From: Candidatus Melainabacteria bacterium
Lineage (GTDB): Bacteria > Cyanobacteriota > Vampirovibrionia > Obscuribacterales > Obscuribacteraceae
NCBI GenBank assembly: GCA_003151275.1
Contig: PLXC01000159.1
Location: 343,998 to 407,997, forward strand
DNA length: 64,000 nucleotides
Direction: 5' to 3'
Below are positions 24,935 through 33,792 of the stretch, one piece after another (position 1 is the first letter of the stretch; each line of letters opens with the position of its first letter). The translations under genes were made by a program, and so were the position numbers. The notes under the pieces were generated by a model that was given only the letters and a program-made list of their open reading frames with translations, was not told where the DNA came from and searched no databases.

Positions 24935-26968
24935 ATGAACAGCCGTGTTGTCAGCGTGCTTCTAGCTCTTAGTTTGTCCATGTTTTCTACAGCTCACGCG
25001 GCCAAGCGCAAAACTGAGCCAGTCGCGCCAACTCCTACTGCCCCTGCTGCGGCTCCTACTATCGATCCTGCTGCAGCTCCTACAGCTCCTGCAGCAGTTC
25101 TTCAACCGGGGGACAACCTCGTCGTTGAAGGAATCCCACCAGTGCCGATGGATTTGGTCGACCAGGTGGACCGATACACCAACTTTCGCTCAGCTTCGCT
25201 AACCAACTGGCATCCCAAAAACAGGCAGATTTTGATCAATACCCGCTTCGCTGACACACAGCAAGTTCATGAAGTGAAAATGCCATATGGTGCACGATCA
25301 CAATTGACATTTTTCCGAGACAGCGCCAGGGGTGGAACATACCAACCTACGCTAGCTAAATATTTGCTCTTTACCAAAGACAAGGGCGGCGATGAGTTCT
25401 TTCAAAAATATCGTTATGACATCGACACCAAAGAAGTGACGCTTGTAACGGACGGAAAATCGCGCAACACAGGAGGTCCATGGTCGACTAATGGTGACCG
25501 TATTGCTTACGGCTCAACACGCCGTACTGGAAGTGACGTGGACATCTATACCGTCGATCCTAGCGATCCAAAATCCGACAAAATGATCGCCCAGTTAGAA
25601 GGCGGTGGTTGGGAGCCTCTCGATTGGTCTCCCGACGATAAAACAATTCTTGTCGAGGAAGAAATTTCAATCAACGAAAGCTACTTCTGGACAATGGATT
25701 CGACGACAGGCGAGAAAAAACTTTTGACTGCCAAAGATCCAGACCAGAAGATTCACTACTCAAACGGTGTCTTCAGCAAAGACGGTAAGGGTGTCTACTT
25801 AACCACCGACAAAGACTCTGAATTCGAACGTCTGGCTTACATGGATCTCGAGTCGAAGAAGATCAAGTTTTTTAGCAGCGACATCAAGTGGGATGTCGCT
25901 GAAGTCGCTCTCAGCTGGGATGGCAGGATGATTGCCTTTACCACCAACGAAGACGGCAGATCCATCTTGCACTTATGGGACACGAAAGGCGAAGTCGAAC
26001 TGCCCGCACCGCAGGTGCCTGCGGGACAAGTTTCAGCACTAGAGTGGCACAAAAACAACAAGGATTTGGGGTTCGTGCTCGACTCGGCCAAGACATCGGG
26101 AGACGTTTATTCACTCGATGTAAAAACACCCAAAGTTGAACGTTGGACCAAAAGTGAAACCGGTGGCATTAACACAACAAATTTTAGCGAGCCTGAGTTG
26201 ATCCACTGGAAGAGTTTTGACGGAAAAACAATGTCCGGATTCTTGTACAAACCGCCAGCCAAATTTACAGGCAAGCGTCCAGTCGTGATCAACATCCACG
26301 GCGGACCGGAAGGTCAATCAAGACCCGGCTTTTTAGGCAAGAACAATTACCTTCTGAACGAACTCGGAGTAGCAATTCTGTTTCCGAATATCCGTGGTTC
26401 CTCGGGCTATGGAAAGACGTTTCTAAAATTGGACAACGGCTTGTTGCGTGAGGATTCATACAAAGACGTGTCGACGTTGATCGATTACATCAAGTCGAGA
26501 TTCGACTTGGATGCTAACCGAATAATGGTTACGGGAGGCAGCTATGGTGGTCATATGACCCTGGCCATGTCGGCATTTTATAGCGACAAAATTCGCTGCG
26601 CCATGGCGGTTGTAGGTCCTTCGAATCTCGTCACCTTCTTGGAAAACACTCAGGGTTATCGGCGCGATTTAAGACGCGTCGAATATGGTGATGAACGAGA
26701 AAAAGACATGCGCGCATTTTTGGAGAAAATCGCACCTGCCAATAACGCCGACAAAATCAAAAAGCCACTCTTTGTCGTACAAGGCAAAAATGACCCGCGA
26801 GTGCCTGCTAGCGAATCAATTCAAATGGTCGAGGCAGTACGCAAGAACGGCACACCAGTGTGGTTCTTGATGGCGAACGACGAAGGACACGGTTTCGCCA
26901 AAAAGAAAAACAGCGACTTCATGTTCTATTCCGAAGTTCTCTTCATGCAAAAATACTTGTTGGATTAA
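24935..26968 (+). CDS. Exported S9 family prolyl oligopeptidase / acylaminoacyl-peptidase
   Basis: 677 aa. The signal peptide (VVSVLLALSLSMFSTAHAA) is followed by an Ala/Pro/Thr-rich linker to about residue 65. A WD40/TolB-like propeller (about 70-410; DWSPDDKTILVEEE-type blades) precedes the hydrolase domain (430-677). The catalytic triad is complete: GGSYGGHM with Ser 536, KNDPRVP with Asp 620, and DEGHGF with His 652. The oxyanion motif is HGGPEGQ. These enzymes trim short peptides, here probably in the periplasm. The ATG has GGGGAG upstream. Its stop overlaps by 4 bp the possible small gene on the other strand. Closest in layout to DPP/ACPH-like S9C enzymes. Confidence 0.95.
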   Translation: MNSRVVSVLLALSLSMFSTAHAAKRKTEPVAPTPTAPAAAPTIDPAAAPTAPAAVLQPGDNLVVEGIPPVPMDLVDQVDRYTNFRSASLTNWHPKNRQILINTRFADTQQVHEVKMPYGARSQLTFFRDSARGGTYQPTLAKYLLFTKDKGGDEFFQKYRYDIDTKEVTLVTDGKSRNTGGPWSTNGDRIAYGSTRRTGSDVDIYTVDPSDPKSDKMIAQLEGGGWEPLDWSPDDKTILVEEEISINESYFWTMDSTTGEKKLLTAKDPDQKIHYSNGVFSKDGKGVYLTTDKDSEFERLAYMDLESKKIKFFSSDIKWDVAEVALSWDGRMIAFTTNEDGRSILHLWDTKGEVELPAPQVPAGQVSALEWHKNNKDLGFVLDSAKTSGDVYSLDVKTPKVERWTKSETGGINTTNFSEPELIHWKSFDGKTMSGFLYKPPAKFTGKRPVVINIHGGPEGQSRPGFLGKNNYLLNELGVAILFPNIRGSSGYGKTFLKLDNGLLREDSYKDVSTLIDYIKSRFDLDANRIMVTGGSYGGHMTLAMSAFYSDKIRCAMAVVGPSNLVTFLENTQGYRRDLRRVEYGDEREKDMRAFLEKIAPANNADKIKKPLFVVQGKNDPRVPASESIQMVEAVRKNGTPVWFLMANDEGHGFAKKKNSDFMFYSEVLFMQKYLLD

Positions 26969-27147
26969 GCGCTCTTCGCGATCACAACTTTACCGAACAA
27001 AACAACTTTATCTCTGTCGGCACCATGATGTGGTGCTAGAAATTCCTCGGTCGACTTCGCTTGATCTGGATAGGCGCTCAGCTCGGAAATATCGACTTCA
27101 AGTGTGGACTCGGATTTTGAGGCAATCTCATCGCTTACATAAAACAT
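26965..27147 (-). CDS. Possible small hypothetical protein
   Basis: 60 aa. It starts with ATG behind AAGGTGATG, a fair ribosome site, and ends overlapping the S9 stop by 4 bp. The product is acidic-polar with no motif. A GGCACC-type palindrome (27019-27037) lies inside it and would encode part of AEEFLAPHHGAD-like sequence, which argues that the region may be regulatory instead. Confidence 0.4.
   Translation of the reverse strand: MFYVSDEIASKSESTLEVDISELSAYPDQAKSTEEFLAPHHGADRDKVVLFGKVVIAKSA
27019..27037. promoter_or_regulatory. GGCACC-type palindrome
   Basis: GGCACC-ATGATGT-GGTGCT. A 7-nt spacer replaces the usual 6. It lies 50 bp after the S9 peptidase stop. Confidence 0.4.
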
Positions 27148-27336
27148 GTCATCACCTTAGACGTCTAGTCACTGCACAGACGCGAGGCCCGTCGTTTAGT
27201 TCCGTCTACCTCGCACCTCCGAAGGTCCTGCCTCCATCACAATAAGGAGCCTCGGATAAAGCTATCCCGAATCGACCAAATTAGGGTCACATGCAATCGA
27301 TTCAGTCTTAGGCTAGGATTGTTATGAGGTTGCAAA

Positions 27337-28536
27337 ATGACCAACATCGATCTCAAACAATTTACTATTTTGGCTCTAATGGCTTTGCTGCTGCCTCCGG
27401 CCGTTGGCCAGACTGGCAATCCTGACAGCGATGCCGGCTACAAGTTTCTTCGGGCAAAGCAATACGAGCAGGCCGTCGACAGTTATACAAAGGGCATTAA
27501 AGCCGAGCCGAAAAGCGCTACTGGATACTATTGGCGAGCCGAATGCAATGCAAAACTGAAAAAGTTTGAAGAGGTGATAGAAGATTGCACCACTGCAATT
27601 GCCATAAAGCCATCCGAGCCTAATTCATATCGCCTGCGCGGTTTTGCACACTTGCAACTGAGACAATTCGAAGCAGGAATCGCTGATTACACACATGTAC
27701 TACAGCTCAATCCGCTGGACAGTGAAGCTCGCACGAATAGAACAGCGGCTTGTAGAATGATTGGCAAGCCAGAGCCAGCCGTGGTGCCAATTAAGTCGAA
27801 ATTTGATCCAAAAGAATTAGTTGCAATAGGACGCCGAGAGCACCAAAAAGGACATTACAAGGAAGCAATCAAGCTATTTACGGACGCCCTAATCTACGAC
27901 GACAAAAGAGCAGACACTTACTATCGGCGCGCCGAAACTCTGTTCGCCGAGGATCGCTATCAGGATTCAGCCAACGATCTGAATAGAGCAATACTAATAA
28001 ATCCAAAAGATTTTGCCTACTATTACAGCCTAGGCAAGGCATATACAGCGCTTAATCAGTGCGACAAAGCAATTGAAAATTTTAACCAGGTAGCAAAATT
28101 AGACCCGAACAATTCAGGCGTGCACATGCGGTTGGGCGGATGTTATTTATCGACCGGACACCAAGAAAAGGCGATCAAAGAATACAGTCTTCATCTGAAA
28201 CGAAATCCAAAGGACGACAAAGTTCAGTTTAAACGTGCTGATCTTTATCGATTGACAAAGAATTACCCTAGAGCTCTCGCTGATTACAATCAGCTTGTAA
28301 CGCTCAATCCAGATGATGAGGATGCTCACCGGTTTCGCGGTAGGGTATATCTAGATTCACACGATTATAAAAAAGCGGTTGAAGACTTTACCACCACCAT
28401 TAATTTAGACAAGGACAATGCCAGCTCCATCTATCTTTTGCGGGCCAAGGCTTATCAAGCTTTAGGAAAACCGGATCTCGCAGCTAAAGATTTGCAGTCA
28501 GCAAAAGAATTTGAACTTCGCGACAGCCTTCATTGA
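27337..28536 (+). CDS. Exported tetratricopeptide-repeat protein
   Basis: 399 aa. A signal peptide-like segment (TILALMALLLPPAVGQ) is followed by TPR units. Clear 34-residue motifs begin near residues 31 (AGYKFLRAKQYEQAVDSYTK), 65, 99, 165, 199, 233, 267, 301 and 335, each with the W/L-G-Y-A-F-A-P pattern partly kept. A basic break at about 145-160 separates three N-terminal TPRs from about seven C-terminal ones. TPR solenoids hold protein partners. It is probably periplasmic, and the partner is unknown. The ATG has TGAGGT upstream. Convergent with a tiny membrane-protein gene overlapping its end. Confidence 0.88.
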   Translation: MTNIDLKQFTILALMALLLPPAVGQTGNPDSDAGYKFLRAKQYEQAVDSYTKGIKAEPKSATGYYWRAECNAKLKKFEEVIEDCTTAIAIKPSEPNSYRLRGFAHLQLRQFEAGIADYTHVLQLNPLDSEARTNRTAACRMIGKPEPAVVPIKSKFDPKELVAIGRREHQKGHYKEAIKLFTDALIYDDKRADTYYRRAETLFAEDRYQDSANDLNRAILINPKDFAYYYSLGKAYTALNQCDKAIENFNQVAKLDPNNSGVHMRLGGCYLSTGHQEKAIKEYSLHLKRNPKDDKVQFKRADLYRLTKNYPRALADYNQLVTLNPDDEDAHRFRGRVYLDSHDYKKAVEDFTTTINLDKDNASSIYLLRAKAYQALGKPDLAAKDLQSAKEFELRDSLH

Positions 28537-28700
28537 TCGGCTAAATAAGCGGACTTCAATGCGTGATAACCGATCACCCCGTACACAAGGCACAAACAAA
28601 CTAGTCCAATGATCGGAAATTTCATCATGATCTTAAGGAAAGGTCTCAATATGTAGTCGAGCACCAGTATGCCAGTTGAGGCACCAGCTCCCCAGCCCAT
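28530..28700 (-). CDS. 56-aa membrane protein
   Basis: This open frame encodes 56 residues: MGWGAGASTGILVLDYILR, then a basic segment (RPFLKIMMKFP), then a hydrophobic helix (PIIGLVCLCLVYGVIGYHAL) and a short polar tail. The ATG at 28700 has GGAG 8 nt upstream. It overlaps the TPR gene's end by 7 bp, convergently. Size, hydrophobic profile and ribosome site suggest a real small membrane protein with one or two helices. Function unknown. Confidence 0.6.
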   Translation of the reverse strand: MGWGAGASTGILVLDYILRPFLKIMMKFPIIGLVCLCLVYGVIGYHALKSAYLADQ

Positions 28701-29073
28701 ATGCGATTCTCCAACTTAGTAATGGCATGAGTTTGGCAGCTATCGGTTAAGGACTGGTTAACGAGAAATTGGCAAATATGCGCTGCGACCTGTCAGATCA
28801 GAAAATCATGCTGCTTTGCGAAGCGCAGAGAGGAAAACCCAACCCAGTGGCGGTATAGCGGAAACATACTAAATTGTATCGTATCATAACGCAAAAATAT
28901 GAGCGCCCTGGGTTTTTCCAAGTTACGCTCACATAGTTAATAAGCAACCGCAGAAATTAAAACGAAGACCACGATCCAGCGGCGTTCAGATTTCTCCGAA
29001 CGCCGCTCGGCCGCTAGCTGTATTACTCACTCGGATTGGGCGACGCAACCTCTTACCGGCGCAAATCAACTCG
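28701..29073. other. 373-bp gene-free region
   Basis: No gene recognised. It contains inverted copies of GGAAAACCCA (about 28831) and TGGGTTTTTCC (about 28909), and the terminator entered separately. Confidence 0.5.
28978..29007 (-). terminator. Probable terminator hairpin for the phosphatase gene
   Basis: AGCGGCGTTC (28978-28987), 10-nt loop, GAACGCCGCT (28998-29007): a perfect 10-bp stem 67 bp beyond the minus-strand stop at 29074. The following T-rich stretch is not immediate. Confidence 0.6.
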
Positions 29074-30630
29074 TTACTTGGTGATAACGAGTCGATCCAA
29101 TTCATCGCCTTCGAGAGAGATCTGGCGCAGCGTCAGCGTCGAACCGTCGACATCGCAAACGGTGAAACTGTGCAGTTCAGCAACGTGCTTGCACGTCGAC
29201 TCCAACCATCCTTCACCGGAAGGCGGCAGATGCTGCTCCTGCAACTTAGCGCCACCAGCTCCGGTGACGACATAAATTACACCTTCAGGCTTGGTGACAT
29301 TGATGCCATCGAACTTGCGGTCCAACAGCCAGGTGCCGTCAACAGAGCCGTCCGCACCGATCAAGCTGCCATCAGCCTTGGGGCTGACAGTGAACTTGAG
29401 CGGGTAAGAACGCTCGTAGAGGTGAGCATGTCCGTTGAAGACAACGTCCACACCGCACTCCTCGAAGATGCGCGTCATGAGCCGCATACGCTGCTCCTTG
29501 CCGTGCTTGCCGTGAGAAGTGAAAGGAGGCTGGTGGAACATGACGAACTTCCAAGTTGCCTTAGAAGACGACAGGTCCTTCCTTACCCACTCTTGCAGAT
29601 CCTTGTTCGTCCAATCGACGTTGGAGTTGGAGTCGAGGATGAGCCAGTGAGAGTTGCCGTAGTCGTAGGAGAACGACGCCATGCGCGGGTAACGACCCAA
29701 CGCACCCTGAAGGAAACGATCCTGATTCTCCTTCTCGCCGATCAACTTCTGACAGTTGGTGCTGGTAAGCGAACAATCCGCACCATTGAGCGGCTGCGAC
29801 CAGAAGATGAAGTACCCGAACAAGTCCGGGAAATCATCGAGGTCGGGAACGTCAATCAGGTCGGGACGACCGTAGTCGTGATTGCCCAGACAGGAGAAAG
29901 ACGGAATCATGCGCAGAAGCGGCGCACCGGCGTTCGGCGAAGAGCGCTCGGCGTTCATGAAGGGGAAGTACTTGCGCAGATACTCGGAAACACGCCCACG
30001 CTTGTAGGCGATGTCACCAGGCATAGCCAGGAAGTCGGGCGCGAAGCGCGAAATCTGGTGTGCCACCTTCAGCTGCTCAGGCTTGCCCTCGCCCATGTCA
30101 CCGACGGCGACGAAGCGATAAGGCTGGGACGCATCCTTACGAGCCGTGGCGTACGAGGCGAAGACCGGCACGCCGTTCTTCCAGACCTCATACTCGAACT
30201 TCTCGCCAGGCAGCAAATTCTGCACGTTGCAGTGGAACTGCGTTTGTTCATCAGGTATCGCTTCCTCGTGCTCGAGGAAAGTGACGGCGCTTTGAACGGG
30301 AGTCAACCAGAGCCGCTTGAACGATCCACGCAGAGCCTTGGACAATCTGATCTCGACGGACCAGTTGTCTTCGGGCTTGCTTGGCGCAAACCAGCGAATC
30401 TCAAGACTTTCGTTACCCCTGTCACCAGGAGCGGTGCCAAGCTGAAGGTAGGGCTTGACCAAAAACACTGGCTGCTCACCAGTAAAATCATTGCTGTCGG
30501 TGCCCGACTTGCTTTCAGCCCGCGGAGTCGGCGATTGCGCATTGATGCGGCGAATCGCAAGAACGACGTAGATGGCGAAGCAAATGTCGAAGAACAACAG
30601 CAGCATCAGTAGTGCTGCTATGAAGTGCAT
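29074..30630 (-). CDS. Membrane-anchored purple-acid-phosphatase-like metallophosphoesterase
   Basis: 518 aa. An N-terminal membrane helix (about 3-26) anchors a Fn3-like domain (about 55-165) and a calcineurin-type phosphoesterase domain. Dinuclear metal motifs appear in order: GDMG (177-180), GDIAY (205-209; family GDxxY), GNHD (249-252), MFHQPPF with His 366, and GHAHLYER (400-407; family GHxHxYER). All are intact. Purple acid phosphatases release phosphate from phosphomonoesters outside the cytoplasm. A phosphate-scavenging role fits with PPK2 in the window, though the genes are not linked. Codons are G/C-ending. A GGCACC-type palindrome lies in its leader (30711-30728). Confidence 0.93.
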   Translation of the reverse strand: MHFIAALLMLLLFFDICFAIYVVLAIRRINAQSPTPRAESKSGTDSNDFTGEQPVFLVKPYLQLGTAPGDRGNESLEIRWFAPSKPEDNWSVEIRLSKALRGSFKRLWLTPVQSAVTFLEHEEAIPDEQTQFHCNVQNLLPGEKFEYEVWKNGVPVFASYATARKDASQPYRFVAVGDMGEGKPEQLKVAHQISRFAPDFLAMPGDIAYKRGRVSEYLRKYFPFMNAERSSPNAGAPLLRMIPSFSCLGNHDYGRPDLIDVPDLDDFPDLFGYFIFWSQPLNGADCSLTSTNCQKLIGEKENQDRFLQGALGRYPRMASFSYDYGNSHWLILDSNSNVDWTNKDLQEWVRKDLSSSKATWKFVMFHQPPFTSHGKHGKEQRMRLMTRIFEECGVDVVFNGHAHLYERSYPLKFTVSPKADGSLIGADGSVDGTWLLDRKFDGINVTKPEGVIYVVTGAGGAKLQEQHLPPSGEGWLESTCKHVAELHSFTVCDVDGSTLTLRQISLEGDELDRLVITK

Positions 30631-30710
30631 ATGCTCTCCTTGAGAGTTAGGAGCCCGGGCAAGTTATGCTCGGGCTTGAATAGTCACGCGCCAGTCGGCA
30701 GCGTGAATCG

Positions 30711-30728
30711 ATCACCACATCTGGTGCT
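30711..30728 (-). promoter_or_regulatory. GGCACC-type palindrome in leader of 29074-30630
   Basis: Minus strand AGCACC-AGATGT-GGTGAT, central AT. It lies 80 bp upstream of the phosphatase start and 50 bp after the iminopeptidase stop. Confidence 0.5.
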
Positions 30729-30777
30729 GGTGAATGAAGAGCGGAACATCCATTCCGCAATCAAGCGTTGGACTAGA

Positions 30778-31779
30778 TCACACTGCAGCGAACTTGTCGG
30801 CAGCCTGAACGAGTGCGCGCCTGATTCCCGGCTCCGACATGGAGTGACCGGCGTCAGGCACAACAACGAACTCGGCTTCCGGCCAAGCGCAATGCAGCTC
30901 GTAAGCTGTTGCGATCGGACAGACCATGTCGTAACGTCCTTGCACGATGATGCAGGGGATGTGCTTGATCCGCAGCACGTCATCAAGCAACTGCGAGTCA
31001 GTCTTCAGGAAGCAGTTGTTGATGAAGTAGTGACACTCGATTCGAGCGATGGCGACAGCGAAGTCAGCATTGCCGAAACGCGCACGCAATCCTTCATCCA
31101 CATGCAATTTGCTGGTGCTGCCTTCCCAAAGGCTCCATGCTTTCGCGGCTTCCAGGCGGACTTCCGCGTCGTCGCTAGTAAGGCGCGCGTAGTAAGCCTT
31201 GACCATGTCGAGACGTTCATCTGCCGGAATCGGCTTCAGATAGTCGCGCCAGTACTCGGGAAACACTGTCGAGGCGCCGGACTGATAGAGCCAATCGAGT
31301 TCCTGTTTGCGACCGAGAAAGATGCCACGCAAGACGAGTTCGCTGACGCGATCGGGATGGGTCTCGGCATACGCAATGGCAAGTGTGCTGCCCCATGAGC
31401 CGCCGAACAACATCCACTTTTCGATGCCGAAGTGCTTGCGAATAGCCTCCATATCGGCGACCAAATCCCAAGTCGTGTTGTGTTCGAGCGAAGCGTACGG
31501 AGTGCTTTGACCGCAGCCGCGTTGGTCGAAGAGGATGATGCGGTAGACGTTAGGGTTGAAGAAACGACGATAGCTCGCGTCGGTACCACCGCCTGGTCCA
31601 CCATGAACGAAGATGACTGGCTTGCCGGTTGGATTGCCTGACTCTTCGAAATAAATCTGATGTCCATCGGAAACGCTCAGCATTCCAGAGCAGAATGGCG
31701 CGATTTCCGGATAGAACTCACCCGCTTGACGAATAACGGACGAGCCGTTGGTTTGAGTGGGTGCTGTATCGGTATTCAT
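30778..31779 (-). CDS. pip: Proline iminopeptidase (S33)
   Basis: A 333-aa cytosolic alpha/beta hydrolase that removes N-terminal proline from peptides. Motifs: oxyanion HGGPGGG (59-65), DQRGCGQS (85-92), nucleophile elbow GGSWGS with Ser 128, Asp 284 in QGRYDMVCP, His 312 in DAGHSMSEP. The family-typical RGIFLGR and WRDY segments are present. Length is normal for the family. It is upstream of, and collinear with, the phosphatase gene (147 bp gap), which has its own leader palindrome. It has a degenerate palindrome in its own leader (31800-31817). Function is secure. Confidence 0.95.
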   Translation of the reverse strand: MNTDTAPTQTNGSSVIRQAGEFYPEIAPFCSGMLSVSDGHQIYFEESGNPTGKPVIFVHGGPGGGTDASYRRFFNPNVYRIILFDQRGCGQSTPYASLEHNTTWDLVADMEAIRKHFGIEKWMLFGGSWGSTLAIAYAETHPDRVSELVLRGIFLGRKQELDWLYQSGASTVFPEYWRDYLKPIPADERLDMVKAYYARLTSDDAEVRLEAAKAWSLWEGSTSKLHVDEGLRARFGNADFAVAIARIECHYFINNCFLKTDSQLLDDVLRIKHIPCIIVQGRYDMVCPIATAYELHCAWPEAEFVVVPDAGHSMSEPGIRRALVQAADKFAAV

Positions 31780-32239
31780 GAGATACCTCCAATTTTGCGG
31801 GCACTGAATATGGTGTCTCAGAAAGCAAAGCTCACTGTTACACCATCAGCAGGAATTCCTATGCTTAGACAATCCATGCGGATAAACGCGCTTGGAACTT
31901 CAGTCGGGGCAAGGGGTGGGGTGTGCCTGTTTTTCCTACTTGGTAGTTAATTGAAATGAAAAGAATCTTGTAAATCAGCTAAACCTACTAGAGATCAGAT
32001 CGCGCGATCAATAACTCTTTTAGATCAATTAGCTAAGTTTCTATACTTTAGGCATTTCATTGTGTGAACGGAATCAGCCAACTAGCAGATCTTGGCAACT
32101 AAACAGTCAAGCATTGCTCGCTACCCGAAATGGAGCGCGGCTGTCCACAGCCGCCCATAATTACGCAGACCTTAAGCTGAAGGGCAGTTCTTCTACAGAA
32201 CCGCTGCTCTCAAGCTGTTGCGACGCTCCTGCAAGCCAC
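31780..32239. other. 460-bp gene-free region with a GATC cluster
   Basis: No gene recognised. It has a degenerate GGCACC-type palindrome (GGCACT-GAATAT-GGTGTC, 31800-31817) in the iminopeptidase leader. Four GATC sites fall within 34 bp (31993-32026), including the perfect palindrome GATCGCGCGATC (31998-32009). Confidence 0.55.
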
Positions 32240-33712
32240 TCAGCCTGTGCTAAGAACAATACTTCGTTCAGGCGTAGCGGCTAGACGCAGTTGGCAAGCT
32301 CGACTCATTACTGACTCAAAATCGACACCGTCGCGAGGAACTTCGCACAAACCAACCGACATGCGCAGAGAGCTCCCATGCAAGCCGTTTTCTAAAGCTG
32401 TAGCGCGTAAATTGTTGAGGAATTGTTGAAGCGATGTCGCAGCTACAGCACCGAAAGTATGAGGAAACAAAACGAACAGCCGACTCTGTGTGGCAGCTGA
32501 AATAACATCGAGTGGCTGACCAGCAGCCTCGAAGCACTCCAAAACCTTGCTCATGCTTTGGAAATTTAGTCCACCGCCTTGTGTTTCCAAACCAATCGCT
32601 GCCACGCAGAAAGGCACTCTGCTCAGCTCATGGCGAGCAAATTCCGTGCGTGCCAACATTAGAAACATTCCGTACTTAAGCATTCCGGAAGGTTCAACCA
32701 ATCCTGCGAATGTCGCACCGATGAGATCATCCACATTTGAAAAATCATCAGGGTTGACACTCCGGGTGGGCATTGGCGGCGGTGGTAAAGCGGGAGTCGA
32801 TTGCGCGCCTGACGTGTTGCCTCTCGCCGAGGGCGAGCTACTCGCAGCACCGGTAGTGGTACCAGCGGTAGCAGAAGCAATCACTCTTCCTGCTAAAAAG
32901 TCCGCGCCCGACGAATGCACTGTTCGCGTCGCTGCCGGCCAGCCATTTTGAAATTTAAAATCGCCTTCCTTCCACGTTAATAAATCCACGACTACATTAT
33001 CGCCAACCATATCGCGATCGTTATAAATCGAATGGATCGATTTAGCGTGAACCGGCTCACCGTCAGTAAAGAATACTTCGGATGTGACCGTGCCAAGATC
33101 ACAAATAAGTCGCCCTGTTGCTCTACCCGACACGTAACTTTCAATCAAAGTGCGGATCGGTGTCTGGCGAAGATTACCAGCCTGAAGCGCCTGCCCGCTG
33201 ACACCGCTGATAGTACCAGCATTGTCAGTTGCAGAGACTGTAGCAGCGCCTCCATATGACGGGGGAGCACCAGCCTGTTCTGCGGGAGCTTTTGCCACGT
33301 TGATCCAGGCGTCTTCTCCAGGCTCCTGGACGACCGCAGGAGGCTCTGACCCACCTGCAAGAATTTCATCGATCACGGATTGAACCATGTAAGCGTCACT
33401 GGACTGCATCTCGAACAGCTGGACACGTTTTCCATCAATTTCGCTCTGCATTTTCCAATTGGCTGCCCCAATCGCCGAATTATCAACCGCGCTGGAATTC
33501 CAGCCGCGACGGTCATGCTGAGCGCCATGAGTCACAACTGTAAGGATGTACAGGGTGGGCTCCCCGGGTGTCTGCCAGCTGAGTGTAAATGGTCTATCAA
33601 CACTCTTTTGCGAAATCGCTAAAAGCTGAGTTAAGTCGGCATTGGTTGGTGGTTGAGGCTTCGCCTCCTCGGCACGGGCTTGTTGCTTCTTTCCCAAACC
33701 AAAGCTTTTCAT
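32240..33712 (-). CDS. DUF4388 domain protein with degenerate GGDEF-like C-terminus
   Basis: 490 aa, starting at ATG 33712 behind GGAGAAGG; the frame to 33817 adds 35 residues without a ribosome site. A DUF4388-like domain (about 180-260; QTPIRTLIESYVSGRATGRL, FFTDGEPVHA, WKEGDFKF) is the kind found in bacterial polarity and type IV pilus-linked regulators. A Ser/Ala/Pro-rich linker follows. The last ~150 residues (AIGLETQGGG, LFVLFPHTFG, MSVGLCEVPRDG) have a nucleotide-cyclase-like outline but no GGDEF signature, so catalysis is unlikely. No membrane segment. It probably acts as a cytosolic signalling adaptor. It is divergent from the HDAC-like gene. Confidence 0.8.
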   Translation of the reverse strand: MKSFGLGKKQQARAEEAKPQPPTNADLTQLLAISQKSVDRPFTLSWQTPGEPTLYILTVVTHGAQHDRRGWNSSAVDNSAIGAANWKMQSEIDGKRVQLFEMQSSDAYMVQSVIDEILAGGSEPPAVVQEPGEDAWINVAKAPAEQAGAPPSYGGAATVSATDNAGTISGVSGQALQAGNLRQTPIRTLIESYVSGRATGRLICDLGTVTSEVFFTDGEPVHAKSIHSIYNDRDMVGDNVVVDLLTWKEGDFKFQNGWPAATRTVHSSGADFLAGRVIASATAGTTTGAASSSPSARGNTSGAQSTPALPPPPMPTRSVNPDDFSNVDDLIGATFAGLVEPSGMLKYGMFLMLARTEFARHELSRVPFCVAAIGLETQGGGLNFQSMSKVLECFEAAGQPLDVISAATQSRLFVLFPHTFGAVAATSLQQFLNNLRATALENGLHGSSLRMSVGLCEVPRDGVDFESVMSRACQLRLAATPERSIVLSTG

Positions 33713-33777
33713 TAGACCTTCTCCACGACGATACCTCAACTTGCCCCAGCAACCCCGCCCTATAACAGAGGACGCGC

Positions 33778-33783
33778 TATACT
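33778..33783 (+). promoter_or_regulatory. -10-like box directly before the HDAC-like gene
   Basis: TATACT ends 9 nt before the ATG, and no Shine-Dalgarno is visible between. The spacing suits a leaderless transcript starting at or next to the ATG. Confidence 0.35.
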
Positions 33784-33792
33784 TTCTAAACA

